64,000 nt of DNA from G016756615 sp035556195. Its GTDB lineage: Bacteria; Pseudomonadota; Alphaproteobacteria; Rhizobiales; Rhizobiaceae. This document shows positions 8,885-17,102 of this stretch, piece by piece. Location: assembly GCA_035556195.1 (NCBI GenBank), contig DATMFK010000017.1, positions 124,001-188,000 on the forward strand. Direction: 5' to 3'. Numbering within the stretch: the first letter of the stretch is position 1; every line of letters begins with the position of its first letter. Below the pieces are notes generated by a model that made no database searches, had not been told where the DNA came from, and saw nothing but the letters and a program-made list of their open reading frames with translations. Position numbers and translations under genes: made by a program.

Positions 8885-9661
8885 CTATCTGCACCCGTCG
8901 CGAAGCGCGTTGATCGCCTCGGCGAGCGCATTGTGCAGAACCCAGACATCGCCCGAATAGCAGATGAAATCGAATCCCTGGGCGTAAAGCTCAATGCCCT
9001 GCTGCACGGTCGGAACCAGCCGGCCGAGCGCCTTGCCGTGTTTTCTGGCCGCAGCCGTCGTCCTCTCGATGGCCTCCTTGAATTTCGGATGTTCGAAGTC
9101 GCCAGGAATCCCGAGCGACACCGACAGATCGAAATGCCCGACCCAAAGCGCATCGACCCCATCGATAGCCGCTATGGCTTCGGCGTTCGCGACGCCTTCC
9201 TCGGTCTCTATCTGGCAGAAAAGGGTGGAGCGGGAATTCGCTCCGGTGAACTTGTCGGTCACAGCGCCAGGACGGTAGCGGTCATGGGCGACCTGCAGCG
9301 CGACGCCCCGCTTTCCGGCAGGGTGGTATTTCATCGAGCCGACGATGTGACGAGCCTGCTCGGCGTTGCCGACCATCGGCAGCATCAGGCCCTCGGCGCC
9401 CATGTCCATGGCCCGCGCGATGTGGTGGTATTCGAGCGAGGGAACCCGCACGATCGCAGGAAGCTGGGCGGCCTCGAAATAGCGCAATGTGCTTTTGACG
9501 GTCTCGAAACCAAAGCCGGAATGCTCGAGATCGAAAAGGACGAAGTCGCAGCCGGCTGACTTCAGGATGTGGCCGATGCCCGGGGTGGCGAACTCCACGA
9601 TGAAATGGCCAAGTTTTGCCCGTCTGTCCCCGGACATTTCCTTGAGGCCATAGTCTGCCAT
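8885..9661 (-). CDS. HpcH/HpaI-family class II aldolase
   Basis: Metal-dependent retro-aldol cleavage of a 2-keto-3-deoxy or 4-hydroxy-2-oxo acid to pyruvate plus an aldehyde, in the cytoplasm. 258 residues forming one TIM barrel. Signature pieces are FVLFDLEHSG, the catalytic Arg in VRVPSLEYHHIARAMD, GAEGLMLPMV, CQIETEEGVANAEAI with the metal Glu, and VDALWVGHFDLSVSLG with the metal Asp. It resembles 2-keto-3-deoxy-L-rhamnonate and HHED aldolases, but specificity cannot be assigned. It is flanked by the ABM protein (18 nt) and the dehydrogenase (9 nt). In a sugar-acid route it would be the carbon-carbon cleaving step. Confidence 0.88.
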   Translation of the reverse strand: MADYGLKEMSGDRRAKLGHFIVEFATPGIGHILKSAGCDFVLFDLEHSGFGFETVKSTLRYFEAAQLPAIVRVPSLEYHHIARAMDMGAEGLMLPMVGNAEQARHIVGSMKYHPAGKRGVALQVAHDRYRPGAVTDKFTGANSRSTLFCQIETEEGVANAEAIAAIDGVDALWVGHFDLSVSLGIPGDFEHPKFKEAIERTTAAARKHGKALGRLVPTVQQGIELYAQGFDFICYSGDVWVLHNALAEAINALRDGCR

Positions 9662-9679
9662 GCCTTCCTCCCTTTTTTG

Positions 9680-9979
9680 CTAGCCCTCGCAGACCAGATT
9701 TCCCTGAAAGACGACTTTCTCGGCGACAAGCTGCGAGCTCTGCGCGTCGAAGGTCACGAAATGCTCCATTCTGCAGTGCCGGTCGAAGGAAGCTTCGTCG
9801 TCATAGACTTCGAAGAGAAGCACGCGATCTGCTTCGCCTCCGGGTTCGATCACGTCGAAGCGCCGGCATCCCGGTTCGTCACGGACCGAGGCATGGGCAT
9901 TGGCGTCGACCATCCGGCGGAACTCGGCAAGCGCTCCCTTTTTGAGCCGGAAGTCGACCATGACGACGAAGCCGCTCAT
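9680..9979 (-). CDS. ABM-domain protein (antibiotic biosynthesis monooxygenase / LsrG-YgiN type)
   Basis: Small dimeric ferredoxin-like-fold protein, 99 residues. It opens with FVVMVDFRLKKGALAEFRRM and contains PGCRRFDVIEPG and the RVLLFEVYDDEASFDRH block typical of ABM/YgiN proteins. Members include quinol monooxygenases and LsrG, which isomerises phosphorylated AI-2, so the reaction cannot be fixed from sequence. The ATG overlaps the regulator stop by 4 nt (ATGA), so the two are translationally coupled. Its place between regulator and aldolase suggests an isomerase or accessory step on the same sugar-acid pathway; that is inference. Confidence 0.8.
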   Translation of the reverse strand: MSGFVVMVDFRLKKGALAEFRRMVDANAHASVRDEPGCRRFDVIEPGGEADRVLLFEVYDDEASFDRHCRMEHFVTFDAQSSQLVAEKVVFQGNLVCEG

Positions 9980-10683
9980 CCTTTCTCGACCAGGGTCATG
10001 TAGCGGCGCGCCACATATTCGAGGTGGTCGCGCATGGCGCGCTCGGATTGATCGGGATCTCTTGCCGCGACGGCCTCGTAGATCGCCCGGTGAGCCTCGT
10101 AGGCCTTCACGTCCTCACCCTCGGCAAGGGTGGTGTGGCGCTGTTCGAGCAGCCATTCGGCCAAGGCGTCGTGAATAGCCGTGAAGATCGGGTTACGCAT
10201 CATCAACGCCAGCGTGTAGTGGAAATCCACATCGGTTCGCTCGAAGCGCTTCAAATCACCGATCGACTGACGGTTAGCCTCCAGCGCCTCTCCAAAGGCT
10301 TCGATGTCCTCTTTTGTGGCCCGAAGAGCGGCGTTGCGCGCAAGGCCGATCTCGAAGAAGATCCGCGCGTGCTGGAAATTGCGAACGCCGTCGGGCGCGG
10401 CGAGCATATGCCGCGCCGGGCCGGCCAGAGCATCGATGACGAATTGCGGTGTCGGACGGGTCACCCGGGCACGCTCGCCAGAGCGTACCTCCACCAGTCC
10501 CATCTTGCTCAGATGCAGCAGCGCTTCGCGCACCGAGGGCCGGCCAACGCCGAAGTGGCGCATCAGCTCGCGCTCCGAGGGCAGCCTGTCAGCCTCCGCA
10601 AACTCGCCGTCGCGGATCATCTGTTCAAGATGATGGGCAACTTCATCGGAGAGTTTACGCGGCTTTATCTGTCCACCACGCAC
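9976..10683 (-). CDS. GntR-family transcriptional regulator, FadR/FCD subgroup
   Basis: DNA-binding regulator, 235 residues. The winged helix spans about 8-75 with RPSVREALLHLSKMGLVEVRSG as recognition region. The alpha-helical FCD effector domain (about 90-225) has the metal/ligand-type Asp and His residues in DVDFHYTLA, HRAIYEAV and MRDHLEY. The start is a GTG at 10683 with no strong ribosome site. A dyad typical of FadR-type operators lies directly upstream, indicating autoregulation. As first gene of the leftward operon and divergent from the SDR, it probably controls both; the inducer is likely a sugar acid or lactone. Confidence 0.9.
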   Translation of the reverse strand: MRGGQIKPRKLSDEVAHHLEQMIRDGEFAEADRLPSERELMRHFGVGRPSVREALLHLSKMGLVEVRSGERARVTRPTPQFVIDALAGPARHMLAAPDGVRNFQHARIFFEIGLARNAALRATKEDIEAFGEALEANRQSIGDLKRFERTDVDFHYTLALMMRNPIFTAIHDALAEWLLEQRHTTLAEGEDVKAYEAHRAIYEAVAARDPDQSERAMRDHLEYVARRYMTLVEKG

Positions 10684-10684
10684 T

Positions 10685-10703
10685 TGGCATACCTTTTATA
10701 CCA
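10685..10703. promoter_or_regulatory. Candidate FadR-type operator at the regulator start
   Basis: Imperfect dyad TGGCATA-N5-TATACCA, ending 2 bases from the GTG start. Its TGGTATA half resembles the TGGTNNNACCA core of FadR-family sites. Binding here would block transcription and the translation-start region of the nine-gene operon. Confidence 0.5.
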
Positions 10704-10712
10704 GAGGAATTT

Positions 10713-10742
10713 ACAGTAAGTCTCGGTGGTGACCTTTGTCAA
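10713..10742 (-). promoter_or_regulatory. Candidate promoter for the leftward regulator operon
   Basis: On the minus strand a perfect -35 TTGACA (10742-10737) is followed after 18 nt by TACTGT (10718-10713), a weak -10. The candidate operator lies immediately downstream, consistent with repression of elongation or initiation. Confidence 0.4.
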
Positions 10743-10807
10743 TTCACGTGTCAGCCTAGGCGACGCTGGTAGCGTGTCGGAGATCAGGATTCGTGGGGGA
10801 GAGAAGA

Positions 10808-11554
10808 ATGAGATTTGACGGACGGTTTTCGGGACGGCGCGCCGTGGTCACGGGAGGCGCCTCCGGCATCGGACTTGCCGTGGCCTCGCGGCTGGCGGAG
10901 GAGGGGGCCCGCGTCTGCGTATGGGACCGGGACAAGAAACAGATTGAGCTCGCAAAATCGGAGATTTCCGGCCTGTACGACGAGGTCGTCGACGTTTCCG
11001 ACTGGCGGACGGTTTCGGCTGCGGCCAAGCGTACTGCCGAGCTCCTCGGCGGTATCGACATATTGGTGACGAGCGCCGGCATCACCGGCCCCAACACGAC
11101 GACCTGGGAATACCCGCCTGACGAGTGGCACAAAGTCATCGACATCAACGTCAATGGGGTCTTCCACTGCAACAAGGCGGTCGTGCCGCATTTGCTCGAG
11201 ACCGGGTGGGGGCGGATCGTCAACATTTCTTCGATCGCCGGCAAGGAAGGCAACCCGAACGCGCCGGCTTACAGCGCCTCGAAGGCGGCCGTGATTGGGC
11301 TGACCAAGTCGCTGGGTAAGGAACTGGCCAACACCGGCATCACGGTCAACTGCGTGACACCAGCCGCCGTGCGCACCGCCATCTTCAAGCAGATGACGCA
11401 GGAGCACATCGACTTCATGCTATCCAAAATACCGATCGGGCGTTTCGGCGAGGTCGAGGAGGTCGCCTCCTTGATCACCTGGTTGTGCTCCGAGGAATGT
11501 TCGTTCACAACGGGGGCGGTGTTCGACATCTCCGGAGGGCGAGCGACGTATTAG
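10808..11554 (+). CDS. SDR-family NAD(P)-dependent oxidoreductase
   Basis: Classical short-chain dehydrogenase, 248 residues. The cofactor motif TGGASGIG is near 14-21, the conserved NAG region appears as TSAGITGP, and the catalytic Ser-Tyr-Lys is in ISSIAG and YSASKAA. The product-side SGGRATY ends the protein, as in 3-oxoacyl-ACP/sugar dehydrogenases. The ATG at 10808 was chosen because GGGGGAGAG lies about 5 nt upstream; the frame continues five codons to a GTG. It diverges from the FadR-type regulator across 124 bases and probably belongs to the same regulon, perhaps oxidising the imported sugar or polyol. Substrate not assignable. Confidence 0.9.
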   Translation: MRFDGRFSGRRAVVTGGASGIGLAVASRLAEEGARVCVWDRDKKQIELAKSEISGLYDEVVDVSDWRTVSAAAKRTAELLGGIDILVTSAGITGPNTTTWEYPPDEWHKVIDINVNGVFHCNKAVVPHLLETGWGRIVNISSIAGKEGNPNAPAYSASKAAVIGLTKSLGKELANTGITVNCVTPAAVRTAIFKQMTQEHIDFMLSKIPIGRFGEVEEVASLITWLCSEECSFTTGAVFDISGGRATY

Positions 11555-11583
11555 AGCCCGGGCCATCTCGCGAGAGGTAAGGC

Positions 11584-12840
11584 TCAGTCGCGTGCGAGAA
11601 TGCGCCTCATCTCCTCGATCCCGGCTTCTCTCTGGGGATCCTGTCCGGCCGCGTAAGGGAGCGAGAAGGGCACGGATATGTCTGGCTGAATGCCCCGTCC
11701 CTCCAGGCGGACATCCTCACCGATGATCGCATCGGACACGGCCAGCTCGAGCAGGCTGTCATCCGGCAGGACATATGCGCTTCCGGCAAGCAAAGCGCCC
11801 GCCGTGCGGCTCCCCACGAGAGGGACACCTCTCGCCTTCAAAGCGTAGGCGAAAAGTTCCAGTCCGCTTCTCGTTCCCTCGTCGATGAGAGCGACGACGG
11901 GCTTGTTCCAACGCACGGTCGCCAGCATCGGCTTGCCGTCGCGTCCGATCAGACGGAACGGTGGCACTCCCCCCAGGAAGAGTTCCGCCGCGTCCGATTG
12001 ACCGCCTCCCCAACGGCCGCGCAGGTCGAGCACGAGGCCCGCTGCTTCCTTGAGACGGCCCTCGGCAAGGGCTTCCGCCACCTTGTCCATGGAGCGCGGC
12101 GATGCCAGCGTCCATAAATGGATGTAGCCGATCTTCTGGCCGTCGCGTTCCACGACGCTTGCACTGCTCTCGATGGCTTTCTCGAAGGCAGGCAGCGGCC
12201 GCAGTCGTTCGACGGCGACCCTGATCGAGATCGGCTCGGTGTCCGGGCGGCGGCGAACGATCACCTCCACGGTTTTGCCGACCTTGTCGCGGAAGGAATC
12301 GACTTCTCGATAGGGCGCGCCATCGACCGACAGGATCTCGTCTCCCGTGACGATACCGGCCCGCGCTGCCGGCCCGCCATCATAGACGTCGCTCACGAAC
12401 CACAGGCCGTTCCCATGTCGAGCGGCCACGCCGATGCCGGCATAGGTGACCTCGCCATCGGGCGGAAAAAGGCGCTGGACATCCCGGCGTATTCCATAAC
12501 GGAAGATGTCGGCGAGCTCGAAATAATCGATCCCGTCCGGCTTGAACCGCCCCGTGTGGGATGCTTGCAGGCTGTCCAGGATCATCGAGATTGCGGCATC
12601 GACTCGGCTTGGGGGGCTTTGCGCATTGACCGGAGCCTGGCGGTCCTCGACTTCGTGCCGCACCGCCTCGACGAACCGATCAAGCCTGGAAGCGTCAAAG
12701 AAATTGTCCATTACGAGCTGCACCGCGCGATCGAAGACGGGCTGACCCGAGCGCGGCGGTGAGAGTGCCCCGGCCGGCGCGGCGGCGATGACGAGGAGCA
12801 CCAAGGCCCCCGCAAACCGGCGAAGAAGGTTGTTCGGCAT
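11584..12840 (-). CDS. Secreted S41-family (C-terminal processing) peptidase-like protein
   Basis: 418 residues. A signal peptide (RR, then ALVLLVIAAAPAGALS, cleavage near 25) targets the periplasm. A helical N-domain, a PDZ domain at about 130-198 (YAGIGVAARHGNGLWFVSDV, GIVTGDEILSVDG) and an S41 tail-protease domain follow. The LDLRGRWGGG block and the candidate catalytic pair Ser325 (EGTRSGLE) and Lys335 (YALKARG) are visible. The GTRSGLELFAY motif departs from the usual SASASE, so activity is likely but unproven. The ATG at 12840 has GGGAGG 4 nt upstream; the frame could extend 21 codons to 12903. It sits between two sugar-transport operons with no obvious link to either. Confidence 0.82.
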   Translation of the reverse strand: MPNNLLRRFAGALVLLVIAAAPAGALSPPRSGQPVFDRAVQLVMDNFFDASRLDRFVEAVRHEVEDRQAPVNAQSPPSRVDAAISMILDSLQASHTGRFKPDGIDYFELADIFRYGIRRDVQRLFPPDGEVTYAGIGVAARHGNGLWFVSDVYDGGPAARAGIVTGDEILSVDGAPYREVDSFRDKVGKTVEVIVRRRPDTEPISIRVAVERLRPLPAFEKAIESSASVVERDGQKIGYIHLWTLASPRSMDKVAEALAEGRLKEAAGLVLDLRGRWGGGQSDAAELFLGGVPPFRLIGRDGKPMLATVRWNKPVVALIDEGTRSGLELFAYALKARGVPLVGSRTAGALLAGSAYVLPDDSLLELAVSDAIIGEDVRLEGRGIQPDISVPFSLPYAAGQDPQREAGIEEMRRILARD

Positions 12841-12936
12841 GGCGCCTCCCGAGACCGTCATTATCGTCGGATGGGTGGCGATATCGAGGCGTCGCGCCCA
12901 CACTATTGCGTGAGAAATGCCAGCCTGCGAGCGTGC

Positions 12937-12957
12937 ACCAGGCTTAACCTGCCTGGT
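12937..12957. terminator. Hairpin after the second transporter operon
   Basis: ACCAGGC, 7-nt loop, GCCTGGT: a 7-bp perfect stem about 18 bases beyond the stop of the leftward ATPase gene. No strong T-run on the minus strand. Possible end of the transporter message. Confidence 0.4.
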
Positions 12958-12975
12958 TCTCGGCCGCGACGGGTA

Positions 12976-13983
12976 CTACTGGCGCGGCAGGGGAGTGCCC
13001 ATTTCATCGAACCGATGAAACTCACCCGGCATGGGCGAGAAGTTGACCGTCGCACCCGGCGCGAACGCAGCGGTTCCCGGCCGACGGATGATCACCGGTT
13101 CATCCGCTTCCATATCGACATAGACATAGGTGTCCGAGCCCAGATTCTCCGAGTGGATCACGCGGCCGCACCACATTCCTTCTAGGGCTATCTCGATGTG
13201 TTCGGCCCGCACGCCGATCGTCGCGCAGCCAAAGGGCTGCGCATATCCGCCGGTCAGAAAATTCATCCTTGGAGAGCCGATAAAGCCAGCGACAAAAAGC
13301 GACCGCGGATTGTTGTAGAGATCGAGAGGCGTTCCGACCTGTTCCACGGCGCCATCGCGGAGAACGCATATCCTGTCTGCCAGCGTCATCGCTTCGACCT
13401 GGTCATGTGTCACATAGATCATCGTCGTGTCGTCCAATTCGTTGTGGAGACGCGCGATCTCAATCCTGGTCGAGACGCGCAGTGCCGCGTCGAGATTTGA
13501 CAAGGGTTCGTCGAAGAGAAAGACGCGGGGATCCCGGACGATCGCTCGGCCGATCGCCACGCGCTGGCGCTGGCCACCCGACAATTGTCGGGGCAGGCGA
13601 TCGAGCAGTCCCTCGATGTGCAGCATGCGGGCCGCAGCTTGCACCCGCTTGCTGATCTCCTCCCTGCCGAGCTTTGAGAGCTGCATGCCGAAAGCCATGT
13701 TGTGGAAGGCGTTCATGTGTGGGTAGAGGGCATAGGACTGGAACACCATCGCGACGCCGCGCCGGGAGGGCGCAAGATCGTTGATGCGTTCCCCGTCGAA
13801 TAGGAGATCGCCCGACGTGATGTCCTCCAGTCCTGAAATCAGGCGTAGGAGCGTGGATTTACCGCATCCCGACGGGCCGACGAAAACCATGAACTCGCCC
13901 GAGCGAATGTCCATGTCCACGCCCTTTATGACTTCGACCGCGCCGAAGGACTTGCGCACGTCTTTGAAGCCTATGTTTGCCAT
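12976..13983 (-). CDS. Sugar ABC transporter ATP-binding protein (MalK/ThuK type)
   Basis: 335-residue ATPase of the second CUT1 importer. Walker A GPSGCGKST near 36-44, signature LSGGQRQRV near 133-141, Walker B RVFLFDEPLSNLD and switch histidine YVTHD are all intact. The regulatory tail is short, about 100 residues with a GVRAEHIEI block, roughly 25 residues below the usual MalK length. The start at 13983 (MANIGFKDV) gives the family-typical N-terminus; the open frame extends upstream only as an overlap of the permease gene. It lies 2 nt after the permease stop and is last in the operon. Confidence 0.92.
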   Translation of the reverse strand: MANIGFKDVRKSFGAVEVIKGVDMDIRSGEFMVFVGPSGCGKSTLLRLISGLEDITSGDLLFDGERINDLAPSRRGVAMVFQSYALYPHMNAFHNMAFGMQLSKLGREEISKRVQAAARMLHIEGLLDRLPRQLSGGQRQRVAIGRAIVRDPRVFLFDEPLSNLDAALRVSTRIEIARLHNELDDTTMIYVTHDQVEAMTLADRICVLRDGAVEQVGTPLDLYNNPRSLFVAGFIGSPRMNFLTGGYAQPFGCATIGVRAEHIEIALEGMWCGRVIHSENLGSDTYVYVDMEADEPVIIRRPGTAAFAPGATVNFSPMPGEFHRFDEMGTPLPRQ

Positions 13984-13985
13984 GA

Positions 13986-14810
13986 CTATCCCTTCACGCC
14001 GCCAGCTGTCAGGCCCGACACGATCTTCCTCTGGAACACGAGGACGAGCAGCACCAGCGGAACCGTGACAATCACCGACGCAGCCATGATGGCGCCCCAT
14101 GGAATCTCGTACTCGCCGACGCCGGACAGGAGCGCGATGGCGACCGGAACAGTTCTCGTCTCCTCGGAAGCGGTGAAGGTGAGCGCGAATAGGAACTCGT
14201 TCCACGCGCCGATAAAGGCGAGCAGCCCGGTCGTGGCCAAGGCAGGCCAGAGCAGCGGCATGAAAACCCGCGTGATGATCACCCAGGGCGTCGCCCCATC
14301 GAGGATCGCCGCTTCTTCCAGCTCGGTCGGCATCTCGCGCAAGAAAGTCGTCAGCACCCAGACTGTGAAGGGCAGGGTGAAAATCGTGTAGCTGAGGATC
14401 ATCGCCCACGGGGTGTTGAAGATGCCGAGAAAGCGGACCAGTTCGAAGAGTCCTGCCAGCACGGCAATATGCGGGAACATGGAAACGGCCAGGATCGCGA
14501 CCAGGAGGGTGCCGCGGCCGCGAAATTGCACCCGTGCCAACGCATATGCCGCCGTGATCGCCAGGAACAGCGCGATGAGCACCGTCGCGGTCGCGATGAA
14601 GACGGAGTTCAAGATCGCAGTGGGAAAATTGGCGGCGCTCAGCACCGTCACATAGTTCCCGAGGTCGAACGACACCGGCAGATAGTTCACCTGAAAGATC
14701 GCAGTGCCGGTCTCCAGGCTTGTGAGAACAGCGTAGTAAAATGGAAATACGGCCACGATGACGATCACCAGCACCAACGCGTAGAAAGCGATGTTTCCGA
14801 GAAGCTTCAT
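13986..14810 (-). CDS. Sugar ABC transporter permease (MalG type)
   Basis: Inner-membrane channel subunit, 274 residues, six spans starting with IAFYALVLVIVIVAVFPFYY. The EAA loop is EEAAILDGATPWVIITRVFMPLLWPA near 180-205, and the C-terminus GLTAGGVKG is family-typical. The start at 14810 is set by the ATGA overlap with the upstream permease stop, indicating translational coupling. The frame is open further upstream, but only within the neighbouring permease gene. Partner of the MalF-like protein encoded just before it. Confidence 0.92.
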   Translation of the reverse strand: MKLLGNIAFYALVLVIVIVAVFPFYYAVLTSLETGTAIFQVNYLPVSFDLGNYVTVLSAANFPTAILNSVFIATATVLIALFLAITAAYALARVQFRGRGTLLVAILAVSMFPHIAVLAGLFELVRFLGIFNTPWAMILSYTIFTLPFTVWVLTTFLREMPTELEEAAILDGATPWVIITRVFMPLLWPALATTGLLAFIGAWNEFLFALTFTASEETRTVPVAIALLSGVGEYEIPWGAIMAASVIVTVPLVLLVLVFQRKIVSGLTAGGVKG

Positions 14811-15784
14811 CGCACGACTTCCCCGCCGAGATTCAGCCGGCCGAGCCGGATGTAGAGAAGGACGAAGACGGCGATCAGCAGGAATAGCAGGGTCGACTGG
14901 GCCGACCCATAGCCGAACTTGTCGAAATCTATGAGGTTCTCGCGGGCGACGACCGACATCGTCTTGGTCGCCGCGGAGCCGGGCGTAAGCACATAGACGA
15001 GATCGAACATCCTCAGGGCGTCGAGTGTGCGGAAGATGACGGCGACGAGCAGGGCGGGTCGAATGAGCGGCAGCGTGACGCGGAAGAAGACTTTCAGGGG
15101 ATGGACACCGTCTATCCGCGCCGCCTCGTAGATCTCGCGGGGGATCATCTGGAGTGCGACGAGCGTGAGCAGCGCCACGAATGGCGTGGTTTTCCATACG
15201 TCCACGATGACGACCGCGATCATCGCGGTATCCGGATTGGCAGTCCATGCAACCTTCTGCGAGATCAGTCCGACCTTCAAAAGCAGGTCGTTGATGATGC
15301 CGAACTGGTCGTTCAGCATCCAGCCCCAGATCTTGGCCGAAACGATCGTGGGGATTGCCCAGGGAATGAGAACGGCGGCGCGCACCAGCCCGCGACCCTT
15401 GAACTCGGTGTTGAGGACCAATGCAACGATGACGCCGAATAGTGTCTCGAGGCTGACGGAAACGAGGGCAAAATAGACGGTGTTCCGTACGGCGTTCCAC
15501 CAGGCTGGGTCGGCAAGGGCCCCGCGGAACACGATGCGTCCCGACGACAGTGTGCGCCAGGTCAGATAGTTCCGAAGCCCGATCCATTCACCACCGCTCA
15601 AATCGTTGAGGGAAGTGTCGGTGAACCCGAAGTAGATGGTTCGCGCGAGTGGCCAGGCGGCAACGACGAGCAAAGCCGCCGCCATCGGCAGGAGGAAGCA
15701 GATGGCCGCGCGGACGCGCTGCGTGTTCAATTCGGAGCGCGTCACGGCGAGCCGTGGCTTTGCGGATGCGGTGACGATCGTCAT
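14807..15784 (-). CDS. Sugar ABC transporter permease (MalF type)
   Basis: 325-residue inner-membrane subunit. The N-terminal cytoplasmic tail is about 30 residues, then six spans beginning AAICFLLPMAAALLVVAAWPLA. The EAA loop reads YEAARIDGVHPLKVFFRVTLPLIRPA around 225-250. A conserved LDALRMFDLVYVLT block follows, as in trehalose/maltose-type permeases. The start lies 52 nt after the binding-protein stop. It forms the channel with the MalG-like protein overlapped at its 3' end. Confidence 0.92.
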   Translation of the reverse strand: MTIVTASAKPRLAVTRSELNTQRVRAAICFLLPMAAALLVVAAWPLARTIYFGFTDTSLNDLSGGEWIGLRNYLTWRTLSSGRIVFRGALADPAWWNAVRNTVYFALVSVSLETLFGVIVALVLNTEFKGRGLVRAAVLIPWAIPTIVSAKIWGWMLNDQFGIINDLLLKVGLISQKVAWTANPDTAMIAVVIVDVWKTTPFVALLTLVALQMIPREIYEAARIDGVHPLKVFFRVTLPLIRPALLVAVIFRTLDALRMFDLVYVLTPGSAATKTMSVVARENLIDFDKFGYGSAQSTLLFLLIAVFVLLYIRLGRLNLGGEVVR

Positions 15785-15836
15785 TTCCTCTCCCTGCTGG
15801 CCTCAACGAACCACTGGGATGGCACGACAGGACGGC

Positions 15837-17102
15837 CTACCAGCCGTCGCCCCGCAAATCCCCGAGATCGGCTTCGAGTATTTCAAGGTTCTCGGAAGCG
15901 GAGCCATTCCCGGCGAGCGTGTTGTGGACGGCGTTCCAGAAAAGGGAAGACACTTCGTTATAGGCTGTCTTGGTCGGCGCGGACGGGCGCGGAACCGCCT
16001 GCAGGACGACCTCCTTCCAGCGCGGGATGATGGGCTGCTTGGCGGCGATCTCCGGGTCGTCATATAGATCGACGATCGTCGGGAGATTGGCCGCGATGAT
16101 CGCCCGCCTCTTCTGCGCTTCCGGACTGGCCAGATAGACGGCAAGCGAGATTGCGGCATCCTGCTTGTCCGAATATTTGGAGACTGCGACGTTCCATCCA
16201 CCAAGCGTCGCGGCGGCACGGTCGTTGTCGCCGCCTTTCGGAAGCGTGGTGACGTCGAACAGGCCCTTTACCGCGCTGTCTTCGTGGTTCCCCAGCTCGT
16301 AGGCGTAAGGCCAATTGCGCATGAAGACGGCATTGCCGGTCTGCCAGACACCACGGGCCTCCTCCTCCTGGTACGCCAGCACTCCCTTGGGTGAGATCGT
16401 GCCGGGCCACGTCGCGGCAAGTTCGAGTGCCGCGACGGCGGCTTCGTTGTTGATTGAAATCGTGCCGTCCGGTTCCACGAGCTGGCCGCCACCGAACGAT
16501 TTCACCCATTCGAGCGCGTTGCAGGTCAGGCCTTCGTAAGCGCTGCCCTGCCAGACAAAACCCCAGATGTCGCTGTTGCCTTCGGCGCGCTCGGCGTCCT
16601 GTATCTTCTGTGCCGTTGCGGTGAGTTCCTCCCAGGTGTTTGGAACGGAGGCTCCATGCTTTTCGAGCAGGTCTTTTCGGTAATAGAGCGCTGGCGCGTC
16701 AGTGAAGAGCGGCAGAGCGACGAGTCTCCCGTCCACAGTCTGCGATTCTATGACCGCGGGGAAGTGCTTGGGGATCAGGTCGGCCGCGGCCTCCTTGAGA
16801 TCGACGAAATGTTCCGCCAGTTGAGGAGCCCAGATTACATCGGTCTGGTAGAGGTCGATGTCCTTGTTATGAGCCGCAAGCCAAAGGCGGTACTGGCCAA
16901 ACTGATCCGTTGTGGACGCGGGCATGGGTATCAGTTTTGCCGTGTGGCCGGTTGCTTTTTCCCAAGGCGCGACAAGGTCTTCGAAAACTTCCGCCGCGTT
17001 GGCCGTTATGCCAGCTGCATAGGTCACCTCGGCCGCGCGAAGCTCCGTCGCCGCAAGAACAGTGCAGGTCGCAACGCCGACCGCCCAATATCCGATATTC
17101 AT
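15837..17102 (-). CDS. Sugar ABC transporter substrate-binding protein (family 1, ThuE/MalE-like)
   Basis: Periplasmic receptor of the second CUT1 importer, 421 residues, with a signal peptide ending near TELRAAEV. Family-1 features include DLYQTDVIWAPQLAEHFVDL, ALPLFTDAPALYYRKDLLEKHG and the ligand-face block FMRNWPYAYELGN. Overall it resembles trehalose/maltose-binding ThuE-type proteins of rhizobia. The thuAB enzymes usually found with ThuEFGK are not in this window, so trehalose is only a guess. GGGAGG lies 6 nt before the ATG at 17102. First gene of a four-gene leftward operon with no local regulator. Confidence 0.9.
   Translation of the reverse strand: MNIGYWAVGVATCTVLAATELRAAEVTYAAGITANAAEVFEDLVAPWEKATGHTAKLIPMPASTTDQFGQYRLWLAAHNKDIDLYQTDVIWAPQLAEHFVDLKEAAADLIPKHFPAVIESQTVDGRLVALPLFTDAPALYYRKDLLEKHGASVPNTWEELTATAQKIQDAERAEGNSDIWGFVWQGSAYEGLTCNALEWVKSFGGGQLVEPDGTISINNEAAVAALELAATWPGTISPKGVLAYQEEEARGVWQTGNAVFMRNWPYAYELGNHEDSAVKGLFDVTTLPKGGDNDRAAATLGGWNVAVSKYSDKQDAAISLAVYLASPEAQKRRAIIAANLPTIVDLYDDPEIAAKQPIIPRWKEVVLQAVPRPSAPTKTAYNEVSSLFWNAVHNTLAGNGSASENLEILEADLGDLRGDGW

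Noticed and set aside
7700..9559. 619-codon plus-strand frame across the dehydrogenase and aldolase genes
   Set aside because: Antisense to two genes with intact catalytic motifs; no family resemblance.
12976..17102. Calling the second CUT1 transporter thuEFGK (trehalose/maltose)
   Set aside because: Similarity is suggestive but thuA and thuB are not adjacent, so substrate was left open.
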